The position numbers and the translations under genes are program-made. A DNA stretch of 64,000 nucleotides from JAGNKE01 sp964583335 (GTDB lineage Bacteria; Pseudomonadota; Alphaproteobacteria; Micavibrionales; Micavibrionaceae): assembly GCA_964583335.1 (NCBI GenBank), contig CAZOVG010000003.1, positions 186,001-250,000 on the forward strand, read 5' to 3'. Positions 8,071 through 18,000 of this stretch are shown in pieces. Under the pieces are notes generated by a model, which worked only from the letters and a program-made list of their open reading frames with translations, was not told the origin of the DNA and did not search any database. How positions within the stretch are numbered: the stretch's first letter is position 1; each line of letters begins with the position of its first letter.

Positions 8071-9042
8071 CTACCCCGTCTTCCTTTTTCCTATCCCCGG
8101 TGCCTTCGCCCTGAATTCCTTCCGCTTCTGCTTGCTCAGGAACGGCCAAAGCAGCTGGTGCGTGAACTTCGCGGGCATGAACTCGCCGATCCCGATATCG
8201 GCGGGCGGGCGGCGGTCCTGCGGGTTGATATAGGTGCCAAACAGCATGTCCCAGATCACGACGTTCTCGCCGTAATTCTTGTTGCCCTCCCGGATATCGC
8301 GGCTATGGTGCCAGCGATGCAGCCCCGGCGTGTTGAAGACATAGGAAATCCACCCGAACCGCATCTCGACATTGCAATGCGTGAGCATCCCGATGAACGC
8401 CGTGACAGCCGAAAGCCATTGCAGCACCTCCATCGGCGCGCCCAAAAGGACCAGCGGGATCATCCCCATCAGCACGCGGTAGAGGCTATCCATGAAATGA
8501 AACCGCCCGGTATTAACGAACCACAGGCGCGTCACGCTGTGATGCACGGCATGAAACCGCCACAGAACGGGAATCTCGTGCGCCGTGCGGTGCGACCAGT
8601 AGCACATGAACTCCGCGATCACGACGGCGAACGCCACCTGAAAGAACATCGGCCAGCTGCGCGGCCACAGCTCCGCCCCGAACAGCCCGTAACCGTCCGC
8701 CGTTGCGGGCCGGAAAATCTCGGTCAGCCCAATGACGGAGGAAAAAAGAAACAGCGTATGCACCGTCCCCTTGGTCGTGAGCGTATGCGCGATATCGGCG
8801 AAGGTCTGCCCGTCCGCCTCCTGCCATGCGGGCTCGTGAGGCATGAACCGCTCAAGGAAAAAAAGACTGAGTATCAACAGGATATAGGCGAATATGAAAG
8901 CGCTCATCGGCGCACCGAACGCAAAACCGACCCCCGTCAGGGTCATGCACAGCGTAAACAGCCCCGGCCACGCAACCCAGGAGAGATAATATTTCAGCGC
9001 GGACTCGTCGTCCTGTGAGATTATCTGCGTTGAATTGTCCAT
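8071..9042 (-). CDS. Sterol desaturase/fatty acid hydroxylase family membrane enzyme
   Basis: This is an integral-membrane di-iron enzyme of the fatty acid hydroxylase superfamily. Histidine boxes are visible: HRTAH at about 151-155, HAVHH at 164-168, and LHRWHH farther on. Hydrophobic helices flank them (about 25-62 and 95-145). Relatives hydroxylate or desaturate sterols, fatty acids, sphingolipid bases or carotenoids, taking electrons from a reductase and using O2; which substrate applies here cannot be read from the sequence. At 323 residues it has the normal length. It heads a three-gene minus-strand run. The upstream 220 bases are AT-rich and should hold the promoter. Confidence 0.88.
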   Translation of the reverse strand: MDNSTQIISQDDESALKYYLSWVAWPGLFTLCMTLTGVGFAFGAPMSAFIFAYILLILSLFFLERFMPHEPAWQEADGQTFADIAHTLTTKGTVHTLFLFSSVIGLTEIFRPATADGYGLFGAELWPRSWPMFFQVAFAVVIAEFMCYWSHRTAHEIPVLWRFHAVHHSVTRLWFVNTGRFHFMDSLYRVLMGMIPLVLLGAPMEVLQWLSAVTAFIGMLTHCNVEMRFGWISYVFNTPGLHRWHHSRDIREGNKNYGENVVIWDMLFGTYINPQDRRPPADIGIGEFMPAKFTHQLLWPFLSKQKRKEFRAKAPGIGKRKTG

Positions 9043-9262
9043 CTTTACGCCCTCACCGAAGGTTTAAATCGCCTCTTTTATAACACGCCGAAAGCAAGCC
9101 TGCATGCATCGGATAATCCGTGAGCGCCGCACCTGTGGAATAAAACGGGTAAAGTTTTTTATAACCCAAAATACGAAACGCATCGATATTTTATAAAAAA
9201 ATTTAAATTACTGTTTTTATTCAAGGGCGCTAGAAAAAATATGATCTAAAAATCTACTTTCA

Positions 9263-9760
9263 TCATTCAGCAGGGACGGCGGGCGGACTTATCCCCTGCC
9301 CGGGCGCCGACGCCCCAAGATCGGCGGGCGGGGGCGGCATCGGTGACCCGTCCAGCTTCTGCGTATGCGGATCGACGCCCAGAATTTGCGCGAACACGAT
9401 CTTGAGCTGCTGCATGACCGTCAGCTTCTCCATAAGATAATCCGCGCCGCCGCACTCCATCTTTTTCTCGTTCAGCCGCGCTGTCATCGCCTCGAACGAT
9501 TTCGCGCGGAGATTTTCAAGCGCCGCCTTGCGTTCCGCGCTCTCCGCCTCGCCGTAGCGCGTGATCACGCCCGCGCCCAGCCCGTCTTCGCCCTTGCAGA
9601 AGACATTATACGCATCCACCTGCGCGGCCAGCCGCACCGTCTCCTTGAGCGGGTCGGCGACCGGGGCCGCTTCCGGCGCAGGCGCGGCCGCAAACGCCGC
9701 CTCCCCGCAAAAAACCATAAGGCAGAATGAAAAAACCTGAATTGTTCTCAAAAAAACCAT
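9263..9760 (-). CDS. Unknown secreted protein, 165 aa
   Basis: The first 25 residues look like a cleavable signal peptide (hydrophobic VFSFCLMVFCGEAAFA, then AAPAPEAAPVADP). The mature part is charged and mostly helical, with two cysteines (YNVFCKGEDG and KMECGGAD) that could form a disulfide in the periplasm. The last 20 residues are a Pro/Ala/Gly-rich tail. I do not recognise a domain. It lies alone between the hydroxylase operon and tsaC, all on the minus strand, with about 155 bases on its upstream side. Periplasmic location is inferred only from the N-terminus. Confidence 0.65.
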   Translation of the reverse strand: MVFLRTIQVFSFCLMVFCGEAAFAAAPAPEAAPVADPLKETVRLAAQVDAYNVFCKGEDGLGAGVITRYGEAESAERKAALENLRAKSFEAMTARLNEKKMECGGADYLMEKLTVMQQLKIVFAQILGVDPHTQKLDGSPMPPPPADLGASAPGQGISPPAVPAE

Positions 9761-9844
9761 GCAAAAATCCCTTGCTGACCCAAGATTACAGCCAAAATCC
9801 GCCCCTGAAAACGAAAAAACGCCAGAAAAATCCGGGCAAAGAGC

Positions 9845-9921
9845 GTTTAGATTGAACTATGAACGAGGAGCGCAGTGTACAGACCGTACATAAGCGACGA
9901 GTGAAGCGGGTCAAGCTAAAC
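9845..9921. repeat. 77-base imperfect inverted-repeat element at the 3' end of tsaC
   Basis: The outer arms are GTTTAG plus TTGA (9845-9855) paired with TCAA plus CTAAAC (9911-9921): ten pairs with one mismatch. The inner arms GTGTAC (9875-9880) and GTACAT (9886-9891) close a five-base AGACC loop. A further CGC/GCG pairing is possible between them. The right outer arm contains the tsaC stop codon. There is no U-tract, so it is not a classic terminator. It resembles interspersed palindromic elements found downstream of genes in alphaproteobacteria, but no second copy was found by eye in this window. Confidence 0.45.
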
Positions 9922-10911
9922 GATCGAAGCCCGCGATGCGCGGCGCAGGCGATCATTAAGTGCAACCCCAAGCCCGGTCTCGGGAATATTCATCACCGCA
10001 ATCGCCTTATGACCGGGCCGGTCGAGCGCGCGCATCATGGAAAACAAATTCGCCGCCGCCTCGTGCAAATCGCCCGCCTCGCTGAGATTGCGGTATGAAT
10101 CTTCCGGCAAATCCTTCGCCGCCCCGCCGCCGCGTATGCCCATGAACTTGATCGGCCCGAACGCCAGCAACGCCTCGCCGGGAATAAGGTCGATCGCGTT
10201 GATCCGCACAGGGATCGCGGGCGCGTAATGTTTTAAGGTCTGCCCCGGCGACTTGGGCGCGTCGTGGTCGCCGTGATCGTAACCGACCGCGCGGCCCAGA
10301 ACCTCGGAAATCTCCTCCGCGCTCACCGCGCCGGGCCTTAAAACGACAGGCGCATCGCCGGAAAGATCGAGCACCGTGGATTCCAGCCCCACCGCGCACG
10401 CCCCGGCGGCCAGAACAAGCCCGATTTCATCCCCGAACGCCTCCGCCACATGCTGGGGCGTCGTCGCGCTGAGCGATCCGGATTTATTCGCGCTCGGCGC
10501 GGCCAGCGGAAACCCCGCCGCCTTGATGACGGCCAGCGCCGCCTCATGACGCGGCACCCGCACCGCAAGCGTCGGCAGGCCCGCCCCGGCCAGATCGCTG
10601 ACCGGACATCCCGCCTTGCGCGGCAGGATCAACGTCAAAGGCCCCGGCCAGAACGCCTCCGCCAACGCGCGCGCATCCGCGCTCATCTCCACAAGCGCCG
10701 CCGCCTGTTCAAAATTATGACAATGGATGATCAGGGGGTTGAATTGGGGCCGCCCCTTCGCCGCGAAAATCTTGGCGACCGCCGCCCCGTCAAGCGCGTT
10801 CGCCGCCAGCCCATACACGGTTTCGGTCGGCAAGCCCACAAGCCCGCCGTCCTTGAGTATCCGCGCGGCCTCCTCAATCCCGGCCTTGTTGGGAACCATG
10901 ATCCTGCTCAT
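9916..10911 (-). CDS. tsaC: L-threonylcarbamoyladenylate synthase (Sua5/TsaC type)
   Basis: The enzyme forms threonylcarbamoyl-AMP from threonine, bicarbonate and ATP for the t6A37 tRNA modification. The YrdC domain is seen from GLVGLPTETVYGLAANA onward, with KGRPQFNPLIIH and the SAPSANKSG block. The C-terminal Sua5 domain is also present, with the linker motif SPGQTLKHYAP (canonically SPGMKYKHYAP), so at about 331 residues it is the long Sua5 form. The ATG at 10911 (MSRIMVPN) fits the family; further ATGs lie four codons inside and 12 codons upstream. Its stop codon is embedded in the inverted-repeat element described above. It appears to be monocistronic. Confidence 0.92.
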   Translation of the reverse strand: MSRIMVPNKAGIEEAARILKDGGLVGLPTETVYGLAANALDGAAVAKIFAAKGRPQFNPLIIHCHNFEQAAALVEMSADARALAEAFWPGPLTLILPRKAGCPVSDLAGAGLPTLAVRVPRHEAALAVIKAAGFPLAAPSANKSGSLSATTPQHVAEAFGDEIGLVLAAGACAVGLESTVLDLSGDAPVVLRPGAVSAEEISEVLGRAVGYDHGDHDAPKSPGQTLKHYAPAIPVRINAIDLIPGEALLAFGPIKFMGIRGGGAAKDLPEDSYRNLSEAGDLHEAAANLFSMMRALDRPGHKAIAVMNIPETGLGVALNDRLRRASRASIV

Positions 10912-10963
10912 GCCCCGAACAAAGCCACTAACAGACGGAAAAATCAAGATTTATCGGTAAACT

Positions 10964-11635
10964 TCATGGCCTACACGCGACAGGTATAGATGCGGGCGCC
11001 GGCTTAAGGCGCGAAAACATCTGCTCGGAATCAAATTGAGCGTCAGGAAAAGCCTGTTTATAGCGCTCCAGAAGCTTTAAGACTTTTTCCTTCACAAGAT
11101 CACGGCTACACCAAGGTTCATAATTAGAAAACGCCCGCAAGTTAACGACCAGAACAGCCACTTCAGGTATAGACAAATCACTTGCGGGCGCTCCAAAAAA
11201 ACCCTGCGAAGCCTGCTCCAATCCTCTCCATTCAGCGTGCGGCCCATACCCCTGCTCATGAAGAATAGTGCTAAGCTTCTCTTTCTCGCTCCATCGCAAG
11301 CCCACCCATGCAGACGCCAAGAAAAAATTCACATGCCAATCCCTTTGAACCCGCTCATATCTCTCGGGTGATAGCCGGGCAAACAATTTTCTCGCGGCCT
11401 CAGAAGAAAAATTCATCCACTCAGGCAGAGAAACTTTCGGTCTTGTCCAAATCACCTTTGAATCTCGCGGCCTTGAGGTCAGCTTCAACAAATCCAGCGC
11501 GGCCTGCTGATATTCCGCCTGCGACGGAGCGACGTTGTCGGGAAGAATGACATAAAGCCGATACGTCACATAACCGACGGCAGCCCCCACAAGGCCCAGA
11601 ATCAAACCGAAAACGATCAGCAAAAACCGACGCAC
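10964..11635 (-). CDS. Unknown membrane-anchored protein, 223 aa, possibly muramidase-like
   Basis: One N-terminal membrane segment (about 4-28, FLLIVFGLILGLVGAAVGYV) precedes a soluble, helical domain. The visible stretches LHEQGYGPHAEWRGLEQASQGFFG and EVAVLVVNLRAFSNYEPWC recall peptidoglycan glycosyltransferase/lysozyme-like folds, where a similar Q-A-S-x-x-F-F-G appears, but the catalytic Glu placement is unclear and I would not assert activity. Cys in EPWCSRD and a C-terminal IPVACRP could pair. The gene is slightly AT-richer than its neighbours. It begins one base after the anmK stop, so it is co-transcribed with anmK, which fits a cell-wall role. Confidence 0.62.
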   Translation of the reverse strand: MRRFLLIVFGLILGLVGAAVGYVTYRLYVILPDNVAPSQAEYQQAALDLLKLTSRPRDSKVIWTRPKVSLPEWMNFSSEAARKLFARLSPERYERVQRDWHVNFFLASAWVGLRWSEKEKLSTILHEQGYGPHAEWRGLEQASQGFFGAPASDLSIPEVAVLVVNLRAFSNYEPWCSRDLVKEKVLKLLERYKQAFPDAQFDSEQMFSRLKPAPASIPVACRP

Positions 11636-11636
11636 C

Positions 11637-12725
11637 TCATCCTCCCGGCCTATACAAAACCCCGCCCGTCAGGGGTTTCGTCACCCCCGTCGTTCCGGGC
11701 TCCGTAAGCGACAAGCCGAGCAGTGACCGCACGGCCAGATAAGCAAAACCCTGAGCCTCGATCGCGTCACCGTCCCAGCCCAGCGCCTCGACGGGCGCGA
11801 CCGGAGCACCGAGAACCGCGCCCAGCCTCTGCATCATATAAACATTGCGCCGTCCGCCACCCGTCACATAAACCGCCAGCGGCAGGGCCGGACACAAGGA
11901 AAACCCCGCCTCGATCGACCGCACTGTGAACGCCAGCAACGTCGCCATCCCGTCTGCATCATCCATCTCGCCGACATCCGCATGGCGCCACGCATCGCGG
12001 TCCAGCGACTTGGGCGGCTTGAGCGAAAAGTACGGATGCGCCAGCCACTCATAAATGAGCGCCTCACGGGCCTGCCCGGAGGAAGCGATAAGGCCGCCCG
12101 CATCATACGCATGGCCTGTACGTCTCAGCATAAAATCATCCATCAGCGCGTTCCCCGGCCCGCAATCGAACGCCAGAATATCGCCCGCCCCGATCCATGT
12201 AATGTTGGAAACGCCGCCGATATTTAAAATGGCCATCGGTTTGGCCAAATCATGCGCAAGCGCCCGGTGATAAAGGGGCAGCAGCGGCGCGCCTTGCCCG
12301 CCCGCCTGCACGTCGGCCACGCGCATCTGCCCCACCACCGGAATCTCGCAGGAATCCGCCAGCGCCTGCGCATCCCCGATCTGCCACGTAAACCGCGCGG
12401 CGGGATCGTGAAAAATCGTCTGTCCGTGAAAGCCAGCCACGTCAACACTCTGTTTATCAATATTATATTTGGCCAAAAAATCAGCCAAAAAGGAAATATG
12501 CCGTTCGGTGACAATCCGCTCCGCCGCCGCCGTTTCCGGCCCCTGCTCCCGCCGCCCCAGCGCCGCGCGGATCGCCGCCCGGTCCGCCGGATCATAGGCA
12601 TACCCCTCCGAAGCCAGCGGGCGCACGAGCCCTTCCCCGTCCGTCTCGATCAGGGCGATATCTGCGCCGTCGAATGAAGTTCCCGACATAAGTCCAATTG
12701 CGCGATGGATTTTTTTCTGTATCAT
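11637..12725 (-). CDS. anmK: Anhydro-N-acetylmuramic acid kinase
   Basis: AnmK phosphorylates and opens 1,6-anhydro-MurNAc, recycled from peptidoglycan, to MurNAc-6-phosphate. The family's ATP-binding start is intact (GLMSGTSFDGADIALIETDG), as are GFHGQTIFHDP, NIGGVSNITWIG and FDCGPGNALMDDF. The C-terminal part has the VTGGGRRNVYMM motif. At 362 residues it is of normal length. It is the first gene of a two-gene unit with the membrane-anchored unknown downstream, and it is divergent from tyrS with a gap of only 54 bases; anmK and tyrS are commonly divergent neighbours in alphaproteobacteria. Confidence 0.95.
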   Translation of the reverse strand: MIQKKIHRAIGLMSGTSFDGADIALIETDGEGLVRPLASEGYAYDPADRAAIRAALGRREQGPETAAAERIVTERHISFLADFLAKYNIDKQSVDVAGFHGQTIFHDPAARFTWQIGDAQALADSCEIPVVGQMRVADVQAGGQGAPLLPLYHRALAHDLAKPMAILNIGGVSNITWIGAGDILAFDCGPGNALMDDFMLRRTGHAYDAGGLIASSGQAREALIYEWLAHPYFSLKPPKSLDRDAWRHADVGEMDDADGMATLLAFTVRSIEAGFSLCPALPLAVYVTGGGRRNVYMMQRLGAVLGAPVAPVEALGWDGDAIEAQGFAYLAVRSLLGLSLTEPGTTGVTKPLTGGVLYRPGG

Positions 12726-12779
12726 GTGGGGCGGTTATCCGTTTTGAGGCGGCGCGCAAGATTACGCGCCAATCGTATT

Positions 12780-14036
12780 ATGAGCACATACAAGTCAGAT
12801 TTTTTAAATATTTTATCCGAACGCGGCTTCATTCACCAGTGCAGTGATTTCGAAGGGCTGGACCTCAAGCTCTGCACCGGCTCGCAAACCGCCTATATCG
12901 GCTTCGACGCGACGGCGGACAGCCTGCACGCGGGCTCGCTCGTCCAGATCATGATGCTCTACTGGTTCCAGAAATCAGGACACAAGCCGATCACCCTCAT
13001 GGGCGGCGGCACCACCAAGATCGGCGACCCCTCCGGCAAGGACGAGGGCCGCAAGATGCTGAACGATCTCACGATCACATCGAACATCAAGGGCATCACG
13101 TGGATTCTCTCCGTCTTCCTTAAGTACGGCTACGGGCGCAATGACGCCAAGCTGCTGAACAACGCCGACTGGCTGCAAAACATCAACTACATTGATTTCC
13201 TGCGCGAATACGGCCCGCATTTTACCATAAACCGGATGCTAACCTTCGATTCCGTCAAGAACCGGCTGGAGCGCGAACAGCCGCTCACCTTCCTCGAATT
13301 CAACTACATGATCCTGCAGGCTTACGATTTTCTGGAGCTCTACCGCCGTTACGGCGTGATCCTCCAGATGGGCGGCTCCGATCAGTGGGGCAACATCATC
13401 AACGGCGTCGAACTGGCCCGCCGCAAGGACGGGGCGCAGATTTTCGGCCTGACCACGCCGCTTCTGACCACCGCTTCGGGCGGAAAGATGGGCAAAACGG
13501 CCGAAGGCACAGTCTGGCTCGACGAGAACAAACTCTCCGCCTATGACTATTACCAATTCTGGCGAAACACCGAGGACGCGGACGTGGGCCGCTTCCTGAA
13601 GCTCTTCACGACGCTTCCGATGGATGAAATCCGCAAGCTCGAAGCCCTGCAAGGCGCGGAGATCAACGAGGCCAAGAAAATCCTGGCCTTCGAGGTCACC
13701 CGCATGTGCCGGGGCGAGCACGCCGCTCTTCAGGCACAGACCACCGCCGTAGAAGTCTTTGAAAAGGGCTCCGTCGGCGGAGACCTGCCGACCGTCGAAA
13801 TCGAGATCGACCGCCTTAAGCGCGGCGCCAACGTCGTTGACCTGCTGGTTGAAACGGGCCTCAGCGCCTCAAAGGGCGAAGCCCGCCGACTGATTCAAGG
13901 TGGAGGCGCTCGCGTAAATGACGTGCCCGTCGGCGGCGTCGAGCAGACGGTCGGAATTTCTGATCTCTCCAAAGACGGTGCGATCAAGATTTCCTCGGGG
14001 AAAAAACACCACGCGCTGGTTAAAATCCCGAAATAA
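12780..14036 (+). CDS. tyrS: Tyrosyl-tRNA synthetase
   Basis: TyrS charges tRNA-Tyr. The catalytic domain has GFDATADSLHAGSLVQ (class I HIGH equivalent), the tyrosine pocket with GGSDQWGNI, and GGKMGKTAEG in the KMSKS position, the variant common in this clade. The C-terminal S4-like RNA-binding domain is present (LSASKGEARRLIQGGGARVN). The open frame extends 25 codons upstream, but the ATG at 12780 (MSTYKSDFLNIL) matches family length (418 aa). It is monocistronic, divergent from anmK, with the EamA gene 67 bases downstream. Confidence 0.96.
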   Translation: MSTYKSDFLNILSERGFIHQCSDFEGLDLKLCTGSQTAYIGFDATADSLHAGSLVQIMMLYWFQKSGHKPITLMGGGTTKIGDPSGKDEGRKMLNDLTITSNIKGITWILSVFLKYGYGRNDAKLLNNADWLQNINYIDFLREYGPHFTINRMLTFDSVKNRLEREQPLTFLEFNYMILQAYDFLELYRRYGVILQMGGSDQWGNIINGVELARRKDGAQIFGLTTPLLTTASGGKMGKTAEGTVWLDENKLSAYDYYQFWRNTEDADVGRFLKLFTTLPMDEIRKLEALQGAEINEAKKILAFEVTRMCRGEHAALQAQTTAVEVFEKGSVGGDLPTVEIEIDRLKRGANVVDLLVETGLSASKGEARRLIQGGGARVNDVPVGGVEQTVGISDLSKDGAIKISSGKKHHALVKIPK

Positions 14037-14103
14037 GCGCCGATAACCCCGCTCATATAAATTTGATTTGCCTCAAAGCGGGTTTTGGCGTTGTGTAGGA
14101 TCG

Positions 14104-15081
14104 ATGTCCAACGCCCTTCTCTACGCTTTGACGGTTCTGATCTGGGGATCGACATGGTTCGCCGTGTCCTTCCAGCTCGGCGTTGTTCATCCGCTTCTCT
14201 CAATAAGTTATCGCTTTGCGTTGGCCTCCCTGGCGCTCTTTGCGTTCATCGCGCTGACGGGCCGCCTGAAACAGGCCGTCTTCACACGCCGCGAGCATGG
14301 CTGGATCGCGCTGCAGGGCCTGTTCCTGTTCTGCCTGAACTACTTGCTGTTCTATTGGGGCACGGGCTTCCTCACCACCGGGCTGGTCGCGGTCGTCTTC
14401 TCGTCCATGAGCCTTCTGAACAGTTTCAATCAGGCGATCATCTTCAAGATTCCCCTCAACCCCAAAGTTTTGGCCGGAAGCTTCCTCGGCCTGATCGGCA
14501 TAACCCTCGTTTTCTGGCCGGAGATCGAAACCTTAAGCCTCGGCGATACAAAAGTTATGGGAATCATCATTTGCCTCGCCGCGTCCTACAGCGCCTCGCT
14601 GGGGAATATGGTCTCGCTCAGGAACACACGCAACAACATCCCCGTGATCGAATCCAACAGCTACGGCATGGCCTACGGCGCGCTCTATTCCTTCATTCTG
14701 GCCATACTCAGCGGCGCGGCGCTCGACTTTGAATTCACGGCCCCTTACATCCTCTCGCTCCTGCATCTCGCCGTTTTGGGCTCGGCGCTGGCCTTCGCTT
14801 GCTTCCTGACGCTGATCCAGAGGATCGGCGCGGACAAGGCGGCGTACTCGACGATCCTGATCCCGATTGTCGCGCTCGCCATCTCCACAGTCTTCGAGAA
14901 TTATGTCTGGACGACCAGCGCGTTTGCGGGAATAGCCTTGATCGTTAGCGGAAACGTGATCGCTCTGGCCAACCGCGAAAACCTGCTGCAATGGCGTCCG
15001 CGCCGAGCCGCCGCACTTATTCGAACAAAATCCGCCGCAGAAGCCCCGGCGCAAGAACCGACAGCGGATTCGCCGAAATGA
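14104..15081 (+). CDS. EamA-family (DMT) transporter
   Basis: A ten-helix inner-membrane protein with two EamA repeats, as in drug/metabolite transporters that export amino acids, metabolites or drugs. The N-terminal repeat opens LLYALTVLIWGSTWFAVSFQ, the usual first helix with its conserved WGS(T/S)W. The second repeat contains FLTLIQRIGADKAAYSTIL. The ATG at 14104 has GTAGGATCG in front and starts exactly before the first helix. About 325 residues is typical. The 3' end overlaps the 3' end of the convergent AsmA-like gene by 65 bases. The substrate cannot be predicted. Confidence 0.88.
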   Translation: MSNALLYALTVLIWGSTWFAVSFQLGVVHPLLSISYRFALASLALFAFIALTGRLKQAVFTRREHGWIALQGLFLFCLNYLLFYWGTGFLTTGLVAVVFSSMSLLNSFNQAIIFKIPLNPKVLAGSFLGLIGITLVFWPEIETLSLGDTKVMGIIICLAASYSASLGNMVSLRNTRNNIPVIESNSYGMAYGALYSFILAILSGAALDFEFTAPYILSLLHLAVLGSALAFACFLTLIQRIGADKAAYSTILIPIVALAISTVFENYVWTTSAFAGIALIVSGNVIALANRENLLQWRPRRAAALIRTKSAAEAPAQEPTADSPK

Positions 15082-18000
15082 CCGGATCGGCCATCTTGCC
15101 CTTGATGCTATAAGTCGCGGCGAAAAGGCTGCCCGAACCGCCCGTGATGATATCGCCGACAAGCGGAATTTTACCGATCACTTTGTTGATGCCCGAAAGC
15201 GGGATCAGCGTCCCCGAAACGTCAAGGGTCTGCCGCGCATTGTCGAACTCCCCATCGAACGTGAGACCAAGGGTATTGCCCGAGGTGCGCCCGTCTTTCA
15301 GAACCAGCAAGGCCCCCTCGCGCCGGTAGACCCAGTTAAACTTCGCCTCCAGCCGCGTGAACGCCAGCCCGTCATTCTGCAAAACCTCCATCAGCCCCGA
15401 AAGCGACAGGATGCTGAAAAGTTTCGTCAGGCTCGGCGCGTCGTTGGCCGTGAAGTCACGGATCTCAACGGTCCCGCTGAAATTCCGGTCATAAACACCC
15501 TTCACCGGCTCGCCCGAAACGGTCATCGTGCCGCCCTTCATGCCGTTATAGACGTTAAACGCCTTGAGCGTGGCCCCCGCATCCGTCGCCTCAAGGAAGA
15601 ATTTTTTCTTCCCCTCCCGATCAGGCTTGAAGCGCAGATAGATATCGCCCTTGCCGACCTTCGCGTCCATCTCGAACTGGTTGAAACGCCCCTCTGCGTC
15701 GATATCGATATAAAGCTTGCCGTCACTGACCGTCTGCTTGTCGGACGTCCGCAGAGTCTTGGCCGAAACCGACACCACGGAGGGCGGATCGGTATACCCC
15801 TCTGCCTTCGGCGGCTCGGCGTCCATGAAGGGCCGCATGTCAAGAAAAGCCCCGTCGAACAGGATCTTGACCTGCCCTTTCTCGTCCATGGTGAAGTCAA
15901 GCCCGGCATCCGTCTCGTCCAACTGGAAGCGTTTCGTCTTCCCGCCGCTCAGATACGTCTCTGCCCCCTTGCCCTTGAACGTAAGTTGCGACTCATCCAG
16001 CGTAAAACGCGCCGTCTTAGCCGTAAGCCCGGTAATCTCGGTGATCTGCTCGTCCTTGAAGTGCGCCTTGAAGCGCGCGCTGCCCTCTTCGCCGACAGGC
16101 TTTTCATAATCAAACGGATCGATGAAGAACCGCGCCCCCTTGGCATCCGCATTCACATCCGCCACCGCCTTGCCGTCGCTGTGCGTGGTATAGGTGATCT
16201 CCAAAGGAACCGAACCTTCCAAAAACGTATCCAGCACGATCCCCAGCTCTTGGCGCAAATTCGGATCGGCGGCGATCTTGGCCGTCACCTTCGACTTATA
16301 AGGTTTGCCCTTACTGACCATAAATTCTTCCCAGTTGAGGTCTATATCCCGGCTGTGAAGTTGACCTTTCCCCTTGAGCGCGACCTTCTTATCCTCCAGC
16401 GTCAGCGCAAACGGCCCGCCCGAGAGATCGAGCGTCCGCAAAACATCGGGAATAACAATATCCTTAAGCGTCCCGGTTGCCCGAACATCCATTTCATCCA
16501 TCATGACCGGCTTGCTGGTGTCGAAGATCATCCTGACATCGAGATCGGCCTCGCCCTTGACCTGCTTCAGGTCGATTTTCTTGTTCTTCTGGAGGTTGAT
16601 CGGGTCTTCGGAAAGATACGCGAACGCATCCCGCAAGCCGCCCTTGAGCTTGACGGAAATATCCGCCGAGCCTTTCCCCTCCGCAACCACCTCGCCCAGA
16701 ACGATCTCGCCGCCCAGAAGATCGAGAGCGCCGAGCTTTCCGGACTCCACTTTGACGCCCAGAATATCCGTCTTGAGATCGAAATGGCCCGTGCCCTTGG
16801 AGTTGGTAACCGGAAACAGCGGCGCGCGGTAATCCACGCTCAGATTTTCAAACGCATAGCCGGCCTGCACGTTATCGACATCGAAAGCCCAGCCCGGCGC
16901 GGACTCCTCTTCGCCTTCGGCAAGACCGCTCGGCGCGGGAGGCTGCACGTCATCTTGAACGGGCAGCGCCTCAGGCGGAGCCTCTCCGGGCGCTGGCGGC
17001 TGGACAGCGTCAGGCGGCGGCGCGGCGCCCTGCTTGGTCGCGCGGAGCTCCGCCGTCGCCCAGACATCGCGGAACGTGCCCTTAGACATACGCTGCAAAA
17101 TCCACAGCTCGCTGTTATCCCCCCGTAAAAATTCAGGCCACAGCGGATCAAGCTGGGCGTGCTCGACATGATCGACCCGGATGCTGAGCGGTCCGGTAAT
17201 CGACTGGAACTGATTATTGACCAGATCGGCCTGCGCTTTGATGGTGACACCATTCAGTGTGACATACGTATCGCGCAACTCGAACTTGCCCGTGGAGTTG
17301 ACATAAACCGCCCCCAGACTCAACCCCTTATAGGGAAGCGGCTTGCGCGTGACCTCGGGATGATAGAGTATTCCGGCCTCGGAATAAGCCTTCAGGATGA
17401 CGTGCTTGGGCTGGAAATCCTGGCCGAAAGACGTGTGCAAAACCGCGTTCACGACAAGATCCTGATCCCGAAGAACATCCAGCGAGGGCAGCTTTCCGGC
17501 CAGAACCATGGCGTCCAGATTGAGGATATCAACCAGCACATCGAAATCCTTTTGGGCCCGGTCGTAATTCAAAAGCAGGCCGAACCTCGAAGGCTTGCCC
17601 CGCACGTCAGGAAGGTCGATCGTCATATCGGCCTTGAGCCCCTCACTCGTGCGCCGCAGGGCCGCGTCGAAGTCCGGCAGGAACCACGAAAGCCCGATGA
17701 TATGGTCCTCGACCATCAGCCGCGCACCCTCGATCTTCAGAAGGCGCAGGCGCGAAAGCGGATGCCCGGTCCGCACATTCTTGTCGGGCTGCGAGAGCGC
17801 CTCCAGTATCCGGGCGATTTCCTCTTTCTGCCCTGCAGGCTCAGGGCCAACCTCCCCGCCGCCGCCAAAACCGATATCCACCTTGCCGTCCGCATGGCGG
17901 GTGATGCGCAGCTGCGGCTGACGCACGATGATCGTCTTGGGCATGACGCGCCCCCCGGCGAGCCCAGTTTTAGACAGCGTGAGCGAAACCTCATTCACCG

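Noticed and set aside
7799..8149. Minus-strand 116-codon frame across the end of the hydroxylase gene
   Set aside because: It overlaps two better-supported genes in another frame.
15986..17128. Plus-strand open frame of about 380 codons opposite the AsmA-like gene
   Set aside because: It is antisense to a long coherent protein and has no recognisable motif.
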